Of a stretch of 64,000 bases of DNA, positions 43,040 to 56,800 are shown one piece after another (position 1 is the stretch's first letter; the number at the start of each line of letters is the position of its first letter). The DNA comes from Amoebidium appalachense (Eukaryota > Ichthyosporea): positions 7,316,001-7,380,000 of the forward strand of contig CAVNZM010000010.1 of NCBI GenBank assembly GCA_963693365.1. The letters are read 5' to 3'. The translations under genes and the position numbers were made by a program. A model generated the notes under the pieces. It was not told the DNA's origin. It did not search any database and worked only from the letters and a program-made list of their open reading frames with translations.

Positions 43040-43931
43040 CAGACACATACACCATGCGGCATGGGTTAGGAGATCCACAGTTATCCAAGGTATATCCTGC
43101 ATGTGGACAAAATGGAGAGAAACAACCACATCAACATCTATAGCGGCATGTGAGTATATGTGTAAGTGTTTTAAAGAGAGGAGGTTGAAAAGCAAAAGTG
43201 AGTATGTGACAATCCAAGCACACCTACCTCGTTCATAATGTCGATCAATCGGTTGTGCTCACGTGCAAACAGTGTCTGCAGGGAGCTGAGGCCGGGCTGT
43301 GTGTCTGCACGGTTGTCGCCTGCAATGGGCTGCCGGATCATGCTGTAGCGCAGCAGCCCGGTGTCGGACAGATTGAGTTTGGCCGTGCCGGAAACAAGAA
43401 GCTGTGCTTGCCAGTCTGAAAATGAAATAAAATGTGTCAGTGAGGGCAGGAAGCAGAATATGGTGGATGGAATTTTTAGAAACAGATGGAGTGTAAGGGT
43501 TGATAAATTATTTTACCCGACTGTGATGAGGCGGTGAACGGAGGGTGGGAACGACTGATAACAGCTCCAACCTTGTGCCTCCATTGATTACTTCATGCTC
43601 GTTCAATCTCTCCTCTTCCTATTTTTTCATAGGCCAGACAATACCTTTTAGTTTGACTTGAACATTAACTGGGTTGGGTTTGGGTTTGAATTGTATGGAA
43701 GGGGGGGGGGGGGGGGGGGGGGGGGTGGAAGAGAGAATAAGGGAGAGGGGAAGGGGTGGGGGGAGGGGGGAAACTGGACACAACTGGACAAAGCTCACGC
43801 TCCCCCCCCCCCCCCCCCCTTCTCCACCCCTCTCTGCATTTAATGATCCTTCCCAATTATCTAATATCTATTTTGGGAGATTCTCGGGTGTTTGGATGGT
43901 TCTTTCCTCGGGGGGGGGGGGGGGGGGGGGG

Positions 43932-43976
<45 letters not shown>

Positions 43977-44390
43977 GGTGCAAGAGGGGAGAGGGTGGGT
44001 GGGTGGGTGGATGGGTGGGGGGGAGACCAACCTTCATCTGAGCCGTAGACCATGGATGCATCAAGGAAGTGGGTGATGTTGTTGAAGACGGTGTTGTTGT
44101 GCCATCCCTCACACCGGGTGAAAGCCATCTTGAGCCCCCCCGGCATTTTGTTTTGGAATTCCAGTGATTCCACAATGGGGATGTCAGCACGGGTTTTCTC
44201 GAGGTTGAGTGTTTCTGTCAAGTCTGCGAATATGGATTGAGGGTCAAGCCGTATGCCTTTCACTCAACGGAGGAATACAAGGTGCCGAGGTGCCCCTAAC
44301 ACACACCCGTGGACTTCAACAGGTTACATATTGTGTATTCACAATGCGTTTAACACAACCATATTTGATGAATACCTACCTACCTACCTA

Positions 44391-44421
<31 letters not shown>

Positions 44422-46444
44422 AACAAAAACAAAAAAACAAACAAACAAACAAACAGGAAAACACATACTGAAGGCTACATTGTCGGCGGAGAGCAAACGG
44501 TGCCAGAGGTGAGATAAGAAAGATAGCAAAGAGAGGTGCATGTGTAATGTCGAAGACAAGCACAGCGGGTAAATACGGTGATACGACATTCTACTCGAAT
44601 TATAGCATCCAGTAAGAATCATTCAGTGACCATCACATCCTTATACATGCCACTTGATCTTTCTTATGGTTCCTGTTTGACTTCCCACTTTCCCAGATCC
44701 AGCAGACACATAAATATTTCACATACCGTGGTCGATAAACTGGCCCCATTGCATGACCATGTGACTGAGACCACGTGGGTCGGGGATATCCTCCGGGCCG
44801 TGGTCGAAGATAACGTTACTGATGAGCCGCGGGTTGGGCCGGCCACTCATAAAGGTGTTTTCAAGCATGTTCCGGTCCAATCCGCCGTGCGGGAGGTACT
44901 CCATGCCCTGGGAGCCCATCTGCGGGTCGTACATGTTGTTGCAGTGGCCTGTGCAGTGGCTTGTTAGAAACATACAGAAGGAAGGTAAAGATTCAGGTTA
45001 TTTTCGGTTACTTAATGCATTGCAGGTGCAGCTTCCCCTTCGCCCCCTCCTCTCCCGCGTGTGCACACACGTACAGAGCTTGTCAAAAAATGAAAAACAA
45101 AAAATAAATAACATAAATAATAAAGAAAAGAAAAGAAAAAGGAAAAATTACTTAAGAAAGCGAAAGAAAATACAAAGAGTCCAGAATACATGTCGAAAAA
45201 AGGAAAGGAAACCGGACCCTGCCGTAGAGAAGAGCCCGAGACTCAGAAGGTGAACTTCATGAGGCCTTGCTGTGCAATTATAGTACCGTCAAAAAAAAAA
45301 AACACCATACGCGAGGGAAGTGATAGACAATCACGGCCCCGACGTGATTGCCCGCAGGAGCAGTGATTTAGGGGTGATGTGAGCAAAAGAGAAGTTGGAA
45401 AATCCCGACTCGTACAAGAACGCAAGGGAAGTGATAGACAATCATGACCTCAATTTTAATCATGACCCCCGATGTGAAAGCACGCAGGAGCGGTGGTTTA
45501 GGTGTGATGTGAGCAACAGAGATGTTGGAAAAACCGGCTCGTACATAGATAAAAAAGGGGCAGGTGCGTTGGAGCCAAGTTTTGATAGATTGTGCAAGTG
45601 CAGCTATGCGCTTTGCTAGCGTAAAGGCCGAGTGGACAGTATTTTTTTGCAAGTATGTGGTACGTATGCGTCCGTGCATGCACACACATTCGCATACAAG
45701 TGTGAGCCTACAAGGTGTTGAATAATCTGTACGTTACAAGCAAACGAAAGCTCCTCTGCAGTTTGCACGCAAGTGTTGTATGCGAGTTTGCCAATGCAGG
45801 AAATCGTTCAAAACCGGTAGTCGACATACAAGCAACAAATCTGCTACTTGTTACACCAGCTTCCGTTTGCCAACACCGCCATATTTACGTTAAGTATGAT
45901 ACCCAGTCGGCATGCCAATGGCTATGGTAGTGCACAATCCACATAAGAAATTGCGCTATAAGTTTGCAGAGGATGGCAAAATCTGATGTGATGCGTGCAG
46001 AGATGTGCTCTAAAAATAATCCAGCACCAGAAATATTTTGGATAATTGTGATAGCCACGAACCCTTAGGTAGCAGCGGCAAAGCTTGCACATATTTATAT
46101 GCATATTCTCCATATCTATAGCAACTGTCGTGATCGAGCCCTATCAGAAATCACTAGTGGATGACGCACACAAAGCATCATAACGCCGACAAGAGGCAAC
46201 CCATCGTGGAGGCTTTCTCAAAAGGATCGTATTACGGATTGATTTTATCAAGCATACACTAAAGCTCTTTCGAGATGTAGCGTCGTGTGTCAACATCTAC
46301 ATACATGTGTACATTCCTGTGGAGCAACTTGGCGTTACGACACTGACCTGAGGGTGGGCGGAAGCGGCTGGCAAACGGGCACATGGCTTGTGCGGATGCT
46401 GCAAGGCAGGCCACTAGGGCCGCTTGGCTGTATGTCAGCCACAT
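38913..46444 (-). CDS. Secreted animal-type heme peroxidase with methionine-rich tail, 982 aa
   Basis: Uses hydrogen peroxide to oxidise halides or organic substrates outside the cell. Ten exons join in frame: 46348-46444, 44727-44948, 44032-44223, 43228-43415, 42800-43000, 42253-42482, 41467-41818, 40790-40962, 40259-40487 and 38913-39977. A signal peptide (about 1-20, MWLTYSQAALVACLAASAQA) precedes a compact peroxidase domain. Diagnostic sites: distal Gln/Asp-His in MQWGQFIDHDLT (D105, H106; codon 107 split by intron 2), Arg206 in GDNRADTQPGL, LFAREHNRLI, proximal His298 in FRMGHSMV and DIVSVNIQRGRD. The heme-ester Glu of mammalian relatives is Thr here (209). After about residue 550 comes a Met-rich tail, with about 65 Met in the last 354 residues and four tandem MMHEPMPTSS-type repeats. 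The ATG lies one codon inside an in-frame GTG. Family certain; tail function unknown. Confidence 0.92.
39660..39830 (-). repeat. Coding tandem repeat in the peroxidase tail
   Basis: In-frame units of about 27-33 nt encode MMHEPMPTSS or MMHEPMPTSSS, four to five times in tandem. The unit length stays a multiple of three, so copy-number change would keep the reading frame. Confidence 0.9.
44949..46347 (-). other. Intron 1 of the peroxidase gene
   Basis: A 1.4-kb intron between the signal-peptide exon and the CNNMYD exon. It contains a diverged tandem duplication of about 115 bp (about 45303-45540; landmark gggaagtgatagacaatca at 45314 and 45428) and otherwise unique sequence with no recognised gene. 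Confidence 0.7.
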
Positions 46445-48625
46445 TCTCACTTAAGGCTGCAAGGTGGCTTCTTTTAAGTGCTACACTAATGGTCCTTGTG
46501 GTTGGGCCACAGAAACGGAAGGAAGGACGATGGAGGTGTACGTGGTGGTGTGTTACAGTTGGGTCACAAGTTGAATAATCAGTATCAGGATTTTAGGGTT
46601 GATTGGCACTAATAAAAGTATTAGCTCGTTACTTGTGCATGCTGCCACATTCCGTCTCTCTCTCTATTGTGCAAAGCTAGAGCCCATCCTAAGGCTCTGC
46701 TTTCGTCCTTGTTTCACTGGGTGAAGAACTGACAACGGGGGCGACTCAATAAGTGGAACTGCCGAGCCTGCCTGTGTGTGGCAAAGGGGACAGCAAATCA
46801 AAAGAAGTCAACACAGGGCATAAATACAAAAACAGATATAGCATTGGTTGACAAAGGTTTATCTTTTTAAAAAACCAAGATTGAAATATATTGTCATGAA
46901 ACATTCTGCCATGGTTTATCGGGTTTCAGGGCTGTGGAATGTTTACGCTCTATTTATGTATGTGACTTTCCTCCAATAGTCAAGCACCCTTTTGGCCAGC
47001 TAAAAAGGCTCGAGTAGCCAAACAGGCAATGAGCCAGCTAACGCTACTTTAAAAGCGGTTATTTAGGTTTAAAGGAGTATCTTACTATACTAAGCTACAA
47101 ACTAGTTCAAAAATAAAGCCCCTGCATCAGCGAAATGCATGCCAGATTTTTCTAACAAAGAACTCTGGACCAATCGTTGAAAAAATGTTGAATATTCAAT
47201 AAAAATTCCATGATGTCTGGCGTTGCGGTTTTGAAACTCACAAGGAAGATGGGTATGCGGAGGGTCAAGAAGTTGGTAGAAATGCACTCCATGGTTAAGA
47301 CGCAGCAGGCAAAAAGAGAATGATAAATGGCTTAACTTATAATTCTTTCTTTCCCCAGATTCGTAGGTGCCAATTCGCAAAACTCTAAACACCTGTCTCG
47401 TGAATTCAAGAAGCATCGAGATCACAGCCTTCCAAACCCCGTGTTCACCTCGCTCAAGTCTAAAACGGTTCCTCGATAATATAAAGCGTAAAATTTCTGT
47501 CTGATAACGGAGGAGGGCCAATCACAACGATTATGGTTGGATCTGATCTGTGCAATCCAATCAAAATCGCGCAGAAGCGTTACCAGAATTTCTTAAATCA
47601 TACCGGTCAAAAGTATTGGTAGAATGGATATTTCAACGTTGATCACAAAATATGGGGCTGTAACCAGGAAAAAGACTTATAATGGGGGCGATAATCCCCT
47701 GCATTCATGAACTTTCAATGGAAAACCCAAATTCATAGAAACGTTCCCAATTAGACGCCCGAGGTAGAGCTTTGGTGCCCAACAACCTTCACTCCAAAAC
47801 AAAAAGTTTGTAGCAAACGGAAACGGTGCGTCGTGGGTTTTTCTTTTTTTATAAGAGGGCTCGAGTGTGAGGCCGAAATAGCCCTTTGGAGGGTGTGGAT
47901 AACAGAAAAAACCTCGTTTCTCCTTCACCTCTCTTCGAGGTAGTTATCGGGTACGGCACTTTTCCTTCCCCTTGTTATTTTATGGGCTCTGTAGTTGTTA
48001 GTATCAGCAAGCTGAGAAATGATAACTGGTGAAGCAACCGCAAGAACAGGATGATGTAGGCATAATAATAGGGTGGGGAAATTACAGACATTAACATGTA
48101 AATGGTACGAGAGAGTCAGGCGCTCAAGTGTAATACAAGTTCCAGAGCAGTAACAGGACGATCCTTCTAGTTTCAAGTCTGGACGCACAGAGCTTGCTGT
48201 TAATCCCGACTAAAAATAAGCCAGTCGGAATTATCAGCGAGTTTTCCTTTTGGCGCATCTTCGTAGCATCAAGGCAGCAGAATAAGACTCCTGGAATAAC
48301 GCATAGCCCGAGAGTTCAGCGTTTTGTGACTTGGGTGTACGGGTAGCTAATGCCATCGTTTCAGAGGGTTTGTCAACTTTTGTCACGAACCTCATCAGGG
48401 GTTTTGTGCTTTGATAATAGGCGAACTCACGTTATTTTACCTGTAGATACGAGAAATAACACGTTCTCTGTTCACGTGTAGTTGTGCTACATGGTGTCAC
48501 GGTCGTTACGATGCTGTGTCTTATTATTTTCGGTTTGCACGGACTGATGTAGGTGTTAGAGTTTACAGCAGTTGTACATTTTGTGTGTGCTCACTGTGCT
48601 AACTAAAGGATACACACAGTCAAAA
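46445..48625. other. Intergenic region between divergent peroxidase and G-beta genes
   Basis: About 2.2 kb separating two divergently transcribed start codons, so both promoters must lie here. It is unusually free of microsatellites and homopolymers compared with the rest of the window. No convincing TATA box, RNA gene or further coding region was identified. Confidence 0.6.
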
Positions 48626-50903
48626 ATGGCGGACGACCGCATTGCGCAGCTGAAAAAAGAGGCTGAAGACCTTAAGGTGAAGATCAAGGCCGAGAGGGAT
48701 TCGAAGAAAGACACCTCCCTAACACAGTTCTGCAGCGGTATGGCTCCCCGCCTTTTTTTGCTCTTCCGTTTTTCTTTTAGAACACATCTCAACCTGTTCA
48801 CTTCCCCCCTCCTCGTCCCCTCCCGTCTTGGCAGTTGTGTTTTTAGTCGAGCCCTTGCATTATTTTCTATATCGAGAACGAGTTCATCGTCTGGTTGCCT
48901 TCTGGGTTCAACAGCCTTATCCTCGAGGTTTGGGTTCAGTATGTTGGATTTACTTGTTTCTCACTTTAGTATGCATGTTCTTCAGATGTTGCCGAGGTAC
49001 CAAGAGTCCAGCTCCGAGTGCGCAGAAATCTGCGTGGTCACTTGGCCAAAATTTATGCCATGCACTGGTCGACGGATAACAAGTGAGTATTTCTCTCCAC
49101 TGTGTGGGCTTTCTGCTTGGTGTTTATCCTAGCCCATATACCATGTACACTCCGGTGCTCACGCGTGGTAATGTGCCAAAAGGGCAAGGCTAGTTAGTGC
49201 TGGCTGACAGACCGTATTCCAAGGGGTGTACCAACTGTGTCCTAGCGAGGAAAGGGCTGAGCTGAGATGAATGAAGAGTCAAGTCTGAGCGCTTAAGAAG
49301 AAATATTGGTGTTGTGTTCATCAGCAAGTGTGCATACCGAACACCCCTTGCTTGGCCTCTTTAGGGTCTTAGCCTTTATTTGACCTTTATTGTAGTAGTT
49401 GACGAGGGAGCAAGTTGTTGCTAAATCCTCCATAGAAATACCCACCCCTTGAAACATGCACACATTCTCATCAGATCGTTTCAGAAACCGTTACCATCAC
49501 TATGATCATGGTAACCATGCATGCACACACGCACATACTTGCATGCAAACACACAGACACGCGCGCATACACATCGAGATACACACACGGGGACACACAC
49601 ACAGTTAGATGCCACACAGAGACACCCAAAAGACACTCCCTTCTCCGTGGGTCGAGACTCGGGCACTGTCGTTGTTTTAGGCACCACCTGATGATGGGCC
49701 CTGCTTATGATGTATTCTTTTTATGCGTGCTTTGCAGTTTGCACTGTGTTTCGTCGTAAATGCGCACTTCTTACCCTTAAACACATTCTAACCTCCCCCT
49801 CCCCCTCCCCCCTCCCCCCTCCCCTGTTCCACACCCACCAACATCCACACACCAGACATCTCGTGAGTGCATCGCAGGACGGCAAGCTAATCGTATGGGA
49901 TGCAATTTCAACAAACAAAGTTCATGCAATTCCCCTTCGTTCGTCCTGGGTGATGACCTGTGCATATGCGCCCTCGGGTAATTTTGTTGCCTGCGGTGGT
50001 CTCGACAATATCTGCTCCATCTACAATCTTCGGACGAGGGAGGGTGCTGTGCGAGTAAGCCGAGAGCTGGCAGCCCATACAGGTACTTCTTTGGACCGAG
50101 TCCTTTTTCTATGATTGCTAGATAGGCCCATATCAATGATGTCTAGATGTTTGTTCTCAGCTCTTAAGTTCTATATGCCAAGCGGAATGAAGGCCAATCT
50201 GACTATGCCACAAGCGTTGTTTGTAGGAAGTGCAGTGTTGCCTTTTTGCGTCGTACACTCCCTCATCAACTATGTGTTTCACACACTTAACCTTTGCTCT
50301 GCAGGATACCTCTCGTGCTGTCGGTTTTTGAGCGACAAAGAAATCGTCACCAGCTCTGGTGACATGACGTGTGCGCTGTGGGACATCGAGACGGGGCAGC
50401 TGAAGACACAGTTCCAAGGCCACACAGGGGATGTCATGTCTCTGTCCTTGGCGTCGGACCAAAACACATTCGTTTCCGGTAAGTGGAGTGTTTGGTGTTA
50501 TGATTTATTTGTTGTGCATGTGCAATAATGGCTTGTCTGTTTGCTAGACATAAGCATTAGTTTGCTTTTGCTTTGGCTGGTCGGATCCATGTCAATGGAG
50601 CTAAAATGAATCCGCAGTGAACCCTAGAGTATATGTTTTTTGGGAAGAGAAGGGGGAGGGGGGGGGGGGGGGGAGGGGGGGGGGGGGGCCTGGATGTTTG
50701 GTTATTTCTTGGCCCGTTAGTTTTGTGATGGGTGATGGCTGGACTCCTCTTATAATGCATTCTGTCCTTCTGTGCTCCTTTTGCAACACTTGCTATGTCC
50801 CCAGGAGAAGGAAGGAAAGTGATAAGAGATAGGTCAGAGAAAGCAAGAGTGAACTTATAGAACGTTGCACCGTTTTCCTTTCCCATATCCCTGTCGTTTG
50901 TGG

Positions 50904-50942
<39 letters not shown>

Positions 50943-51056
50943 GTTTTCTAACCACGTTCTTCTTTGTACCTCTATAGCTTAGTGTTCTGTGGTCGCTATG
51001 TAACTCGCAACTCATTACGACTTGCACACACATATTCGTCTTTATGTAACCCCCCC

Positions 51057-51087
<31 letters not shown>

Positions 51088-51217
51088 ACCTCCCCCCCCC
51101 CTCCCCCATCGCTCGGCGCAAGGATAGTCTTCACTTATGCTGCATACTCCTTGTGTGCTCTGCTTTCCTTATTCACCTTTTGCCCGCTGGGAGTCGGGAA
51201 TTCGTACTGTGTGCCAT

Positions 51218-51251
<34 letters not shown>

Positions 51252-51332
51252 CAAACCTCTCTCTCCGCTCCACTAAAGGGCACCCTTTCGCAATCTGCGT
51301 TGTGGTGTCTGGTCGTGCCGCTGTGTATTCTA

Positions 51333-51371
<39 letters not shown>

Positions 51372-51952
51372 GTGGAGGCATAGGAGCCCCCCTGATGATG
51401 GGCTCTGTTCAAGTGTCTTCTGCCTGCACGCTTAAATTGTTCGATTTTGGATTTCCCCACTTTTGTGGCGTTTTGTTGTTGCTCTTTGTTGTCTCCTCCA
51501 TATTTCCAACCCTCTAACACATACATCACCCCCCCCCCCCCCCCCCCCCCTCTCCCCCCCCTCCCCCCCCCCCCCCCCCACACACACACACCACCCACGT
51601 ATGCACACACACACACACAGTACTGTTGTGAGTATGGTGACTTTGTTGCTCGTGCTCTTTCATGCATTCCAAAGTACCCCCCCCTCCCCCCGCCCTCCTT
51701 TCTCTTTCCCCGCCTTTCTAACCACCTTCGCTTTTGTTGCATGCCATACTGCACTTACCCCCAAGTGTTCCCTTTTGCCTGTCCCCATACGTTGTCTGTT
51801 GTGAATTCTTGGATGATGCTGTGAACCGAGTTCCCCCCCCCCCCCAAAAAAAACCACACCCACACACCCACACACCCCCTTCTGGAGAATGGGCTTTTCT
51901 CATGACACTGTGTCGTTTCCCAATGTCTACTTGGTGCTTCAAAAGACATCCT

Positions 51953-51983
<31 letters not shown>

Positions 51984-52636
51984 TTCACCCAGTGGTCTCG
52001 CGTTTAAATTCAAACGACGAGGATGTCGTTTTTGGCTGTTGGCGTGTAGTAATGAAAATCAAAGGATGTGGGGCCTAACACACTGGGCCGTGCAGGTGCA
52101 TGCGATGCGCAAGCCAAGCGCTGGGACATGCGCACGGGCAAGTGCATCCAGACGTTCACGGGCCACGAGTCGGACATCAACGCCATCCTGCACTTCCCCG
52201 ATTCAAACGCTTTTGCCACGGGCTCCGACGACGCCTCGTGCCGGCTGTTTGACATCCGGGCAGACTGTGAGATGAACGTCTACACACACGACAGCATTCT
52301 GTGCGGCATCACCTCCGTGGGCTTCTCCAAATCCGGCCGCCTGCTCTTTGCCGGGTGCGTGTCCCGTTTGTCCTGTGTGTGCACGTTGTCGTTTTTGTGC
52401 AGTGTGTGAACATCAGTTGCCAACTGGCCCTGCCCTTGCCAGAGTCACTGTTGTGCCTAACTCACTTTCACAAGACAACATGACTTCTTTTCGTTTCACT
52501 GTCCTCTTTTTTCCATTTTTATTGTCCACATATGCATTTAGACACTGCACTATAGCAGATCAAGATATCCCCCCTGTGACGTTTTTTGGTTACCATTTGT
52601 TGTCTCCTCCATATTTCCAACCCTCTAACGCATACA

Positions 52637-52678
<42 letters not shown>

Positions 52679-53170
52679 TCTCCCCTCTCTCCCCCCCGTG
52701 CGCACGTACATACATACACTCGCACACAATAATTGTAGAGGTGGTGCTCTGCTGATGTTGTCTCTGCCTGTCACTTTTTATGTACCAGTTGCCTTCCTTT
52801 TAGGCCATTATGCATCCCCCCATCCCCCCCTTTCTCAGCACAGCAAAAGATACACATGCACCACACTGTCGCCTTTCCTCCCCAAAATACGTTGAAGGGG
52901 GAGGGCAGGAGTGAAATCGGGAGAAACCCGGCACTTGCGTGAAATTCGCACGTGTATCCCCCCCCCCCCCCCCCCCCCCCCCCCTCTCCTTCTTCCCCTC
53001 TTGCACCCAAAGAGCACACAGACACTTATACACACACGGACACACACACGCACACAGATACTCACACGTGCGCACCTGGGGGGGGGGGGGGGGGGGAGGG
53101 TGGAGAGAGAGAGGGGGCGGGGGGAGGTGGTGTCGTGGAAAAGTATTGGACTGTGGGGGTGTGTGTGTGT

Positions 53171-53222
<52 letters not shown>

Positions 53223-53430
53223 CACGTGGGGGGTCGACGGGGTCCATACTTATGCCGTTTGTGTGCGCAGCTACGACGACTTCAACTGCAACGTGTGGGA
53301 CACCCTCAAGGGCGGCCGGGTGGGCCAACTGCAGGGCCACGAGAACCGTGTCAGCTGCCTGGGCGTGTCCTCGGACGGCATGGCCCTGTGCACGGGTAGC
53401 TGGGACTCCTTCCTAAAGATCTGGAACTAA
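48626..53430 (+). CDS. Heterotrimeric G-protein beta subunit, 342 aa
   Basis: Beta subunit that pairs with G-gamma and binds G-alpha at the inner plasma membrane, relaying GPCR signals. Six exons join exactly in frame: 48626-48737, 48986-49082, 49856-50082, 50305-50478, 52096-52354 and 53271-53430 (TAA), all with GT-AG introns. The N-terminus ([20 protein letters not shown]) is the coiled-coil helix that packs on G-gamma. Seven WD40 blades follow with family hallmarks: [91 protein letters not shown] and C-terminal [11 protein letters not shown]. Length matches the family's usual ~340. Introns 4 and 5 are full of poly-C. It is closest in pattern to G-beta 1-4, not G-beta 5. Identity is certain; paralogue is not. 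Confidence 0.97.
50479..52095 (+). other. G-beta intron 4, poly-C rich
   Basis: A 1.6-kb intron containing poly-G (50657-50688) and about eight poly-C tracts (including 50907-50940, 51051-51073, 51221-51248, 51334-51365 and 51955-51983), with short CA runs. Several segments between tracts resemble each other (for example the cctccatatttccaaccctctaac segment recurs in intron 5 near 52607), suggesting internal duplication. No gene. Confidence 0.7.
52355..53270 (+). other. G-beta intron 5, poly-C and poly-G tracts
   Basis: Contains a second copy of the cctccatatttccaaccctct segment (near 52607) followed by poly-C (52639-52675), poly-C 52959-52984, poly-G 53080-53096, (GT)n and poly-G 53187-53221. 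The 3' splice site is tgtgcgcag at 53270. Confidence 0.7.
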
Positions 53431-56400
53431 GAGCCCACACGTCAAGTGTGTGTGCATGGCCTGTAAAGCAGTGGTGGGGTCGTGGACCTTGTCGTGGGGA
53501 AGGTCACCATTTAGTTTTACTCTCGTTAGCATTACTTTCCCCGGACTATCGACCTGCCTTTCTAGTATTTAGTGTTTACTTTTAGGTGTGGCACAACGGG
53601 GTTAATGGGCTTATTTAGTGGTTTGGTTGGGTTGTGTGGTTAAATGGATTTCTGAAAGGATGCTTTTAAGGTGGTTGGTGTGTGTGTGATTTCGGGCCAT
53701 GCCTTACGGTTGGGTCTCGTAAGGGTTTTGGCTGTTGCTGATGGGTGGGGTTTGAGAATCTTTTTATTTGAACAAGGCATATGGTCAACCACTTTTGCCT
53801 CTGATTATTTCTGATCATATTTTGCTGTGATTGCTGAAGCTAGAATGCCGAAAATTATCGTGAAACGAATACTTGCATGCTATTGTATGATCACAAGTGC
53901 GGTGCGAATCGGCCCCCAGGCACTTTTTCCAGTGGAGTCAATTTGCACTGGGCACATCTGTCGGTCAGCACAAGACTCAGCTGTCATGCCGGAAGTCTGA
54001 CATTTCGAGCCTACATAAATGCAAAAGTGCACGGAACGGTTAGGTCGTACGTAGACAATCGATCAGGCTGTATGCCTGTAGGTGCAACCCGGCCATCCAC
54101 CTGATACTGTTTGAAGGCTTGTGCGCATGATGCAACGGATAACGTTTTCAATGGCGAAGCAGACGCATCGTTTACGACCGGTGCCAAGGTTACGCATCAC
54201 CCGGCCCTGATCAGCTGCTGGACTCGGTGGCAATGATGGCGACAATCGTTCATGAGCCCGGTGCCTGGAGTGAGACATTAGCTTTTTTATTCCTTTGTGA
54301 CTGGCCACACTGCAGGCCTTCTGTGCTTGTCGGTACCGCCACAAGACGCACTGTAGGCGCCCGTCACCGGCGAACGTTGCCTCACTGAGTCCCAAACGAC
54401 ACGCCTGAGGCGCCTGAAGGTGACAGCCTCGAGCACCGGGTCACAGAAAGCCCCTGGAATGCGCGGCATTTATGCGCGCTGAAATCCGATTGGTTTCCGC
54501 GTTCGCCATCCCCCGTTGGCTCCTTGCCGGTAACGGCGGGAATCAGCTGAGTCGGCCGGTCATATGGTCATATGCATGTTTCGAGAATTTGGAAGGGTTC
54601 CATATGTTTCGGACGCTGAACCTTACTGATGGTAGTTATAGGTTAGACAAAGTGGTGACGTCGAGCTTAGGGCAAAAGGTACTCGAATATACACATACAT
54701 ACAGTTTATTCTGTGTGTGTGACGGTGCAACACATCTTTGGAAAGTGCAATTTGAGCTTTGACGTTTGAGAACTCGGCTTCCACATCAATTCACTTCGTG
54801 CGAGTGCACGTGTGTAAAGGAACGAACATTCCTTGCCACCTGGGAAAGCTAGGGGCGCAATGTACTAAGTTAACGGAATCATTATCTAGTGTTCATGCTG
54901 CAAGCTGTCTCAATAGAGGCATCTGTGGCCTATATACTACTGCATCCCGTAAACCCTCATACTACGGGAGCTTGATTTGTTCACGCCTCAGGGTGGGTTC
55001 ACAACAAGAATAATACTGTAGGCCGGGGCCCGTTTATTCTGGTGCATTTTTTTTGCCTCGTTGGCACGATATGTTCATTAGTCAGCAAGGGCATCCAGCT
55101 TGAATGTTGCCAACCCTTGACCTGGGACCTCGAGAGCACTACGGGACTGCAGGTATGAGAGGGTGATGTGTGCTCGTGTGTACAGTGTGGCGTATTTGGG
55201 CGTTGCTGTGGCACGCAGGACATAATAGTTTCAGCACACAAGTCCTTTCTGTGTGCGTGGAAATGTACATGTGCACATTTTGCGGAGGAAGGGAAGAGTG
55301 AAGGGGGGTGTCTGCGTGTGTGTGTGTGTCTGTCTTGTGTGTGCGGTGTGTGATTGGGTTGGTGTCCTCGGAAGGGGTGGAAAAACTTTCGAGGGGCGGG
55401 TGGTGGTCCACTGTATGGGAGAAGAGTATTTGGAGTTGGGGTAATGGCAGTGAACCTAAGCCATTTATACGTAGCACACACCAAGGTGTCCTTGCACTTC
55501 TTTTGTACCTGCTCGAGCATAGGGCATGTATGAGAGTGCTTTGTGTGCAGTGGGCATATATTTTCAACCAAGCAATAATTCACACTTGAATAAACTCACA
55601 CACACAAATTAGCATACGTTTGCACACACACAATTATAAACCTAGACACACGTGTTTATACAAACAAGGGCCCACGTTTGAACAAGATACGTACATACGA
55701 CACTCACGTGTGCGCGCACACACATATTCCCAACCTTTATTTGCTTACTCCCCTCTCCCCGCCCCCTCTCCCCCTCGCCCCCCTCCCCCCTTTCCCCTCC
55801 CTCCCCCCCCTTCCCCTCCCCCCCCCCCCCCCCCCCCCCCCCCCGGGCCCCCGCTCCTCCATCTCAGCGAGCCTCTTTCACTACGCCTTTCCATGCTCAT
55901 CACACTCGCAAATTGATGCTCACTGTGATCGATTTGACCTAAATTTACTACGTGGTTGCCCACAACGTTTTTGTTTCAAGTTCTCCCCCCCCCCCCCCCC
56001 CCCCTTCTTTCTTTTTTTTTCCTGTGCGTGCTGCGGGGCATCAGACTCTGTTTGATAGTCGCTCTGCATACCGCTGCTCCTTACTTTGCCACCACACACT
56101 CTCTTGTCCTTGTTAATCACATGAATTTTACCCTTCCCCGGCTCCCCCACCTCACCACCACCACTGCTCTTCATCCACTCCATTTTGTTCTGAAGTAGGC
56201 ATCCATTTATGTCATCGTTGCCACTAGACTCCTCAGCCCCCCTCCCCCTTCCCCTCCCCCCCCCCCCCCCCCCTTCCCCCCCCCTTCCCCCCCTCCTCCC
56301 CTGCTCTGTCTTACCTTCACACCTCCCTACCTGAGCCTCCCCCTCCCACGCCCTCACAACTTCTCATTCATTTCTACCCCTGGCTATCACTCATTATAAT

Positions 56401-56568
56401 AGCCTCCCATTTCTGCCTGTGTGCATGCTCACGCGTAACCGTGCCAACCCCTCCTCCCTTTATCCCCACCATGCTCTCTGTCTTTCCCCCTTGACCACCG
56501 TGTCTGTGCTGCCCCCCCCCCCCCCCCCCCCCCCCCCTCTGTAGCCCCTCTCAGCCACATGTGGAAAG

Positions 56569-56599
<31 letters not shown>

Positions 56600-56769
56600 C
56601 CCCTCCCACCCACCCACTCACGTCAACCCTCCCCCCCCCCCCCTCCGCCCTCTTCCCCTCCCTCTCCCCCCTGAAGCTAAGGCTGGGCTCTTTTATGTGT
56701 GCTTTGCAATCCGCATCGTGTTGTCCTGTGTGAATCATGTGCTTCGTATGTTGGAACACATCTATCCCC

Positions 56770-56800
<31 letters not shown>

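Noticed and set aside
48572-49132. 186-codon plus-strand ORF overlapping G-beta exon 1
   Set aside because: It reads from the 5' leader through exon 1 into intron 1; only the exon part to 48737 belongs to the G-beta protein.
54472-54762. 96-codon ORF downstream of G-beta as a gene
   Set aside because: No motif, no clear splice sites and no supporting neighbour; left unassigned.
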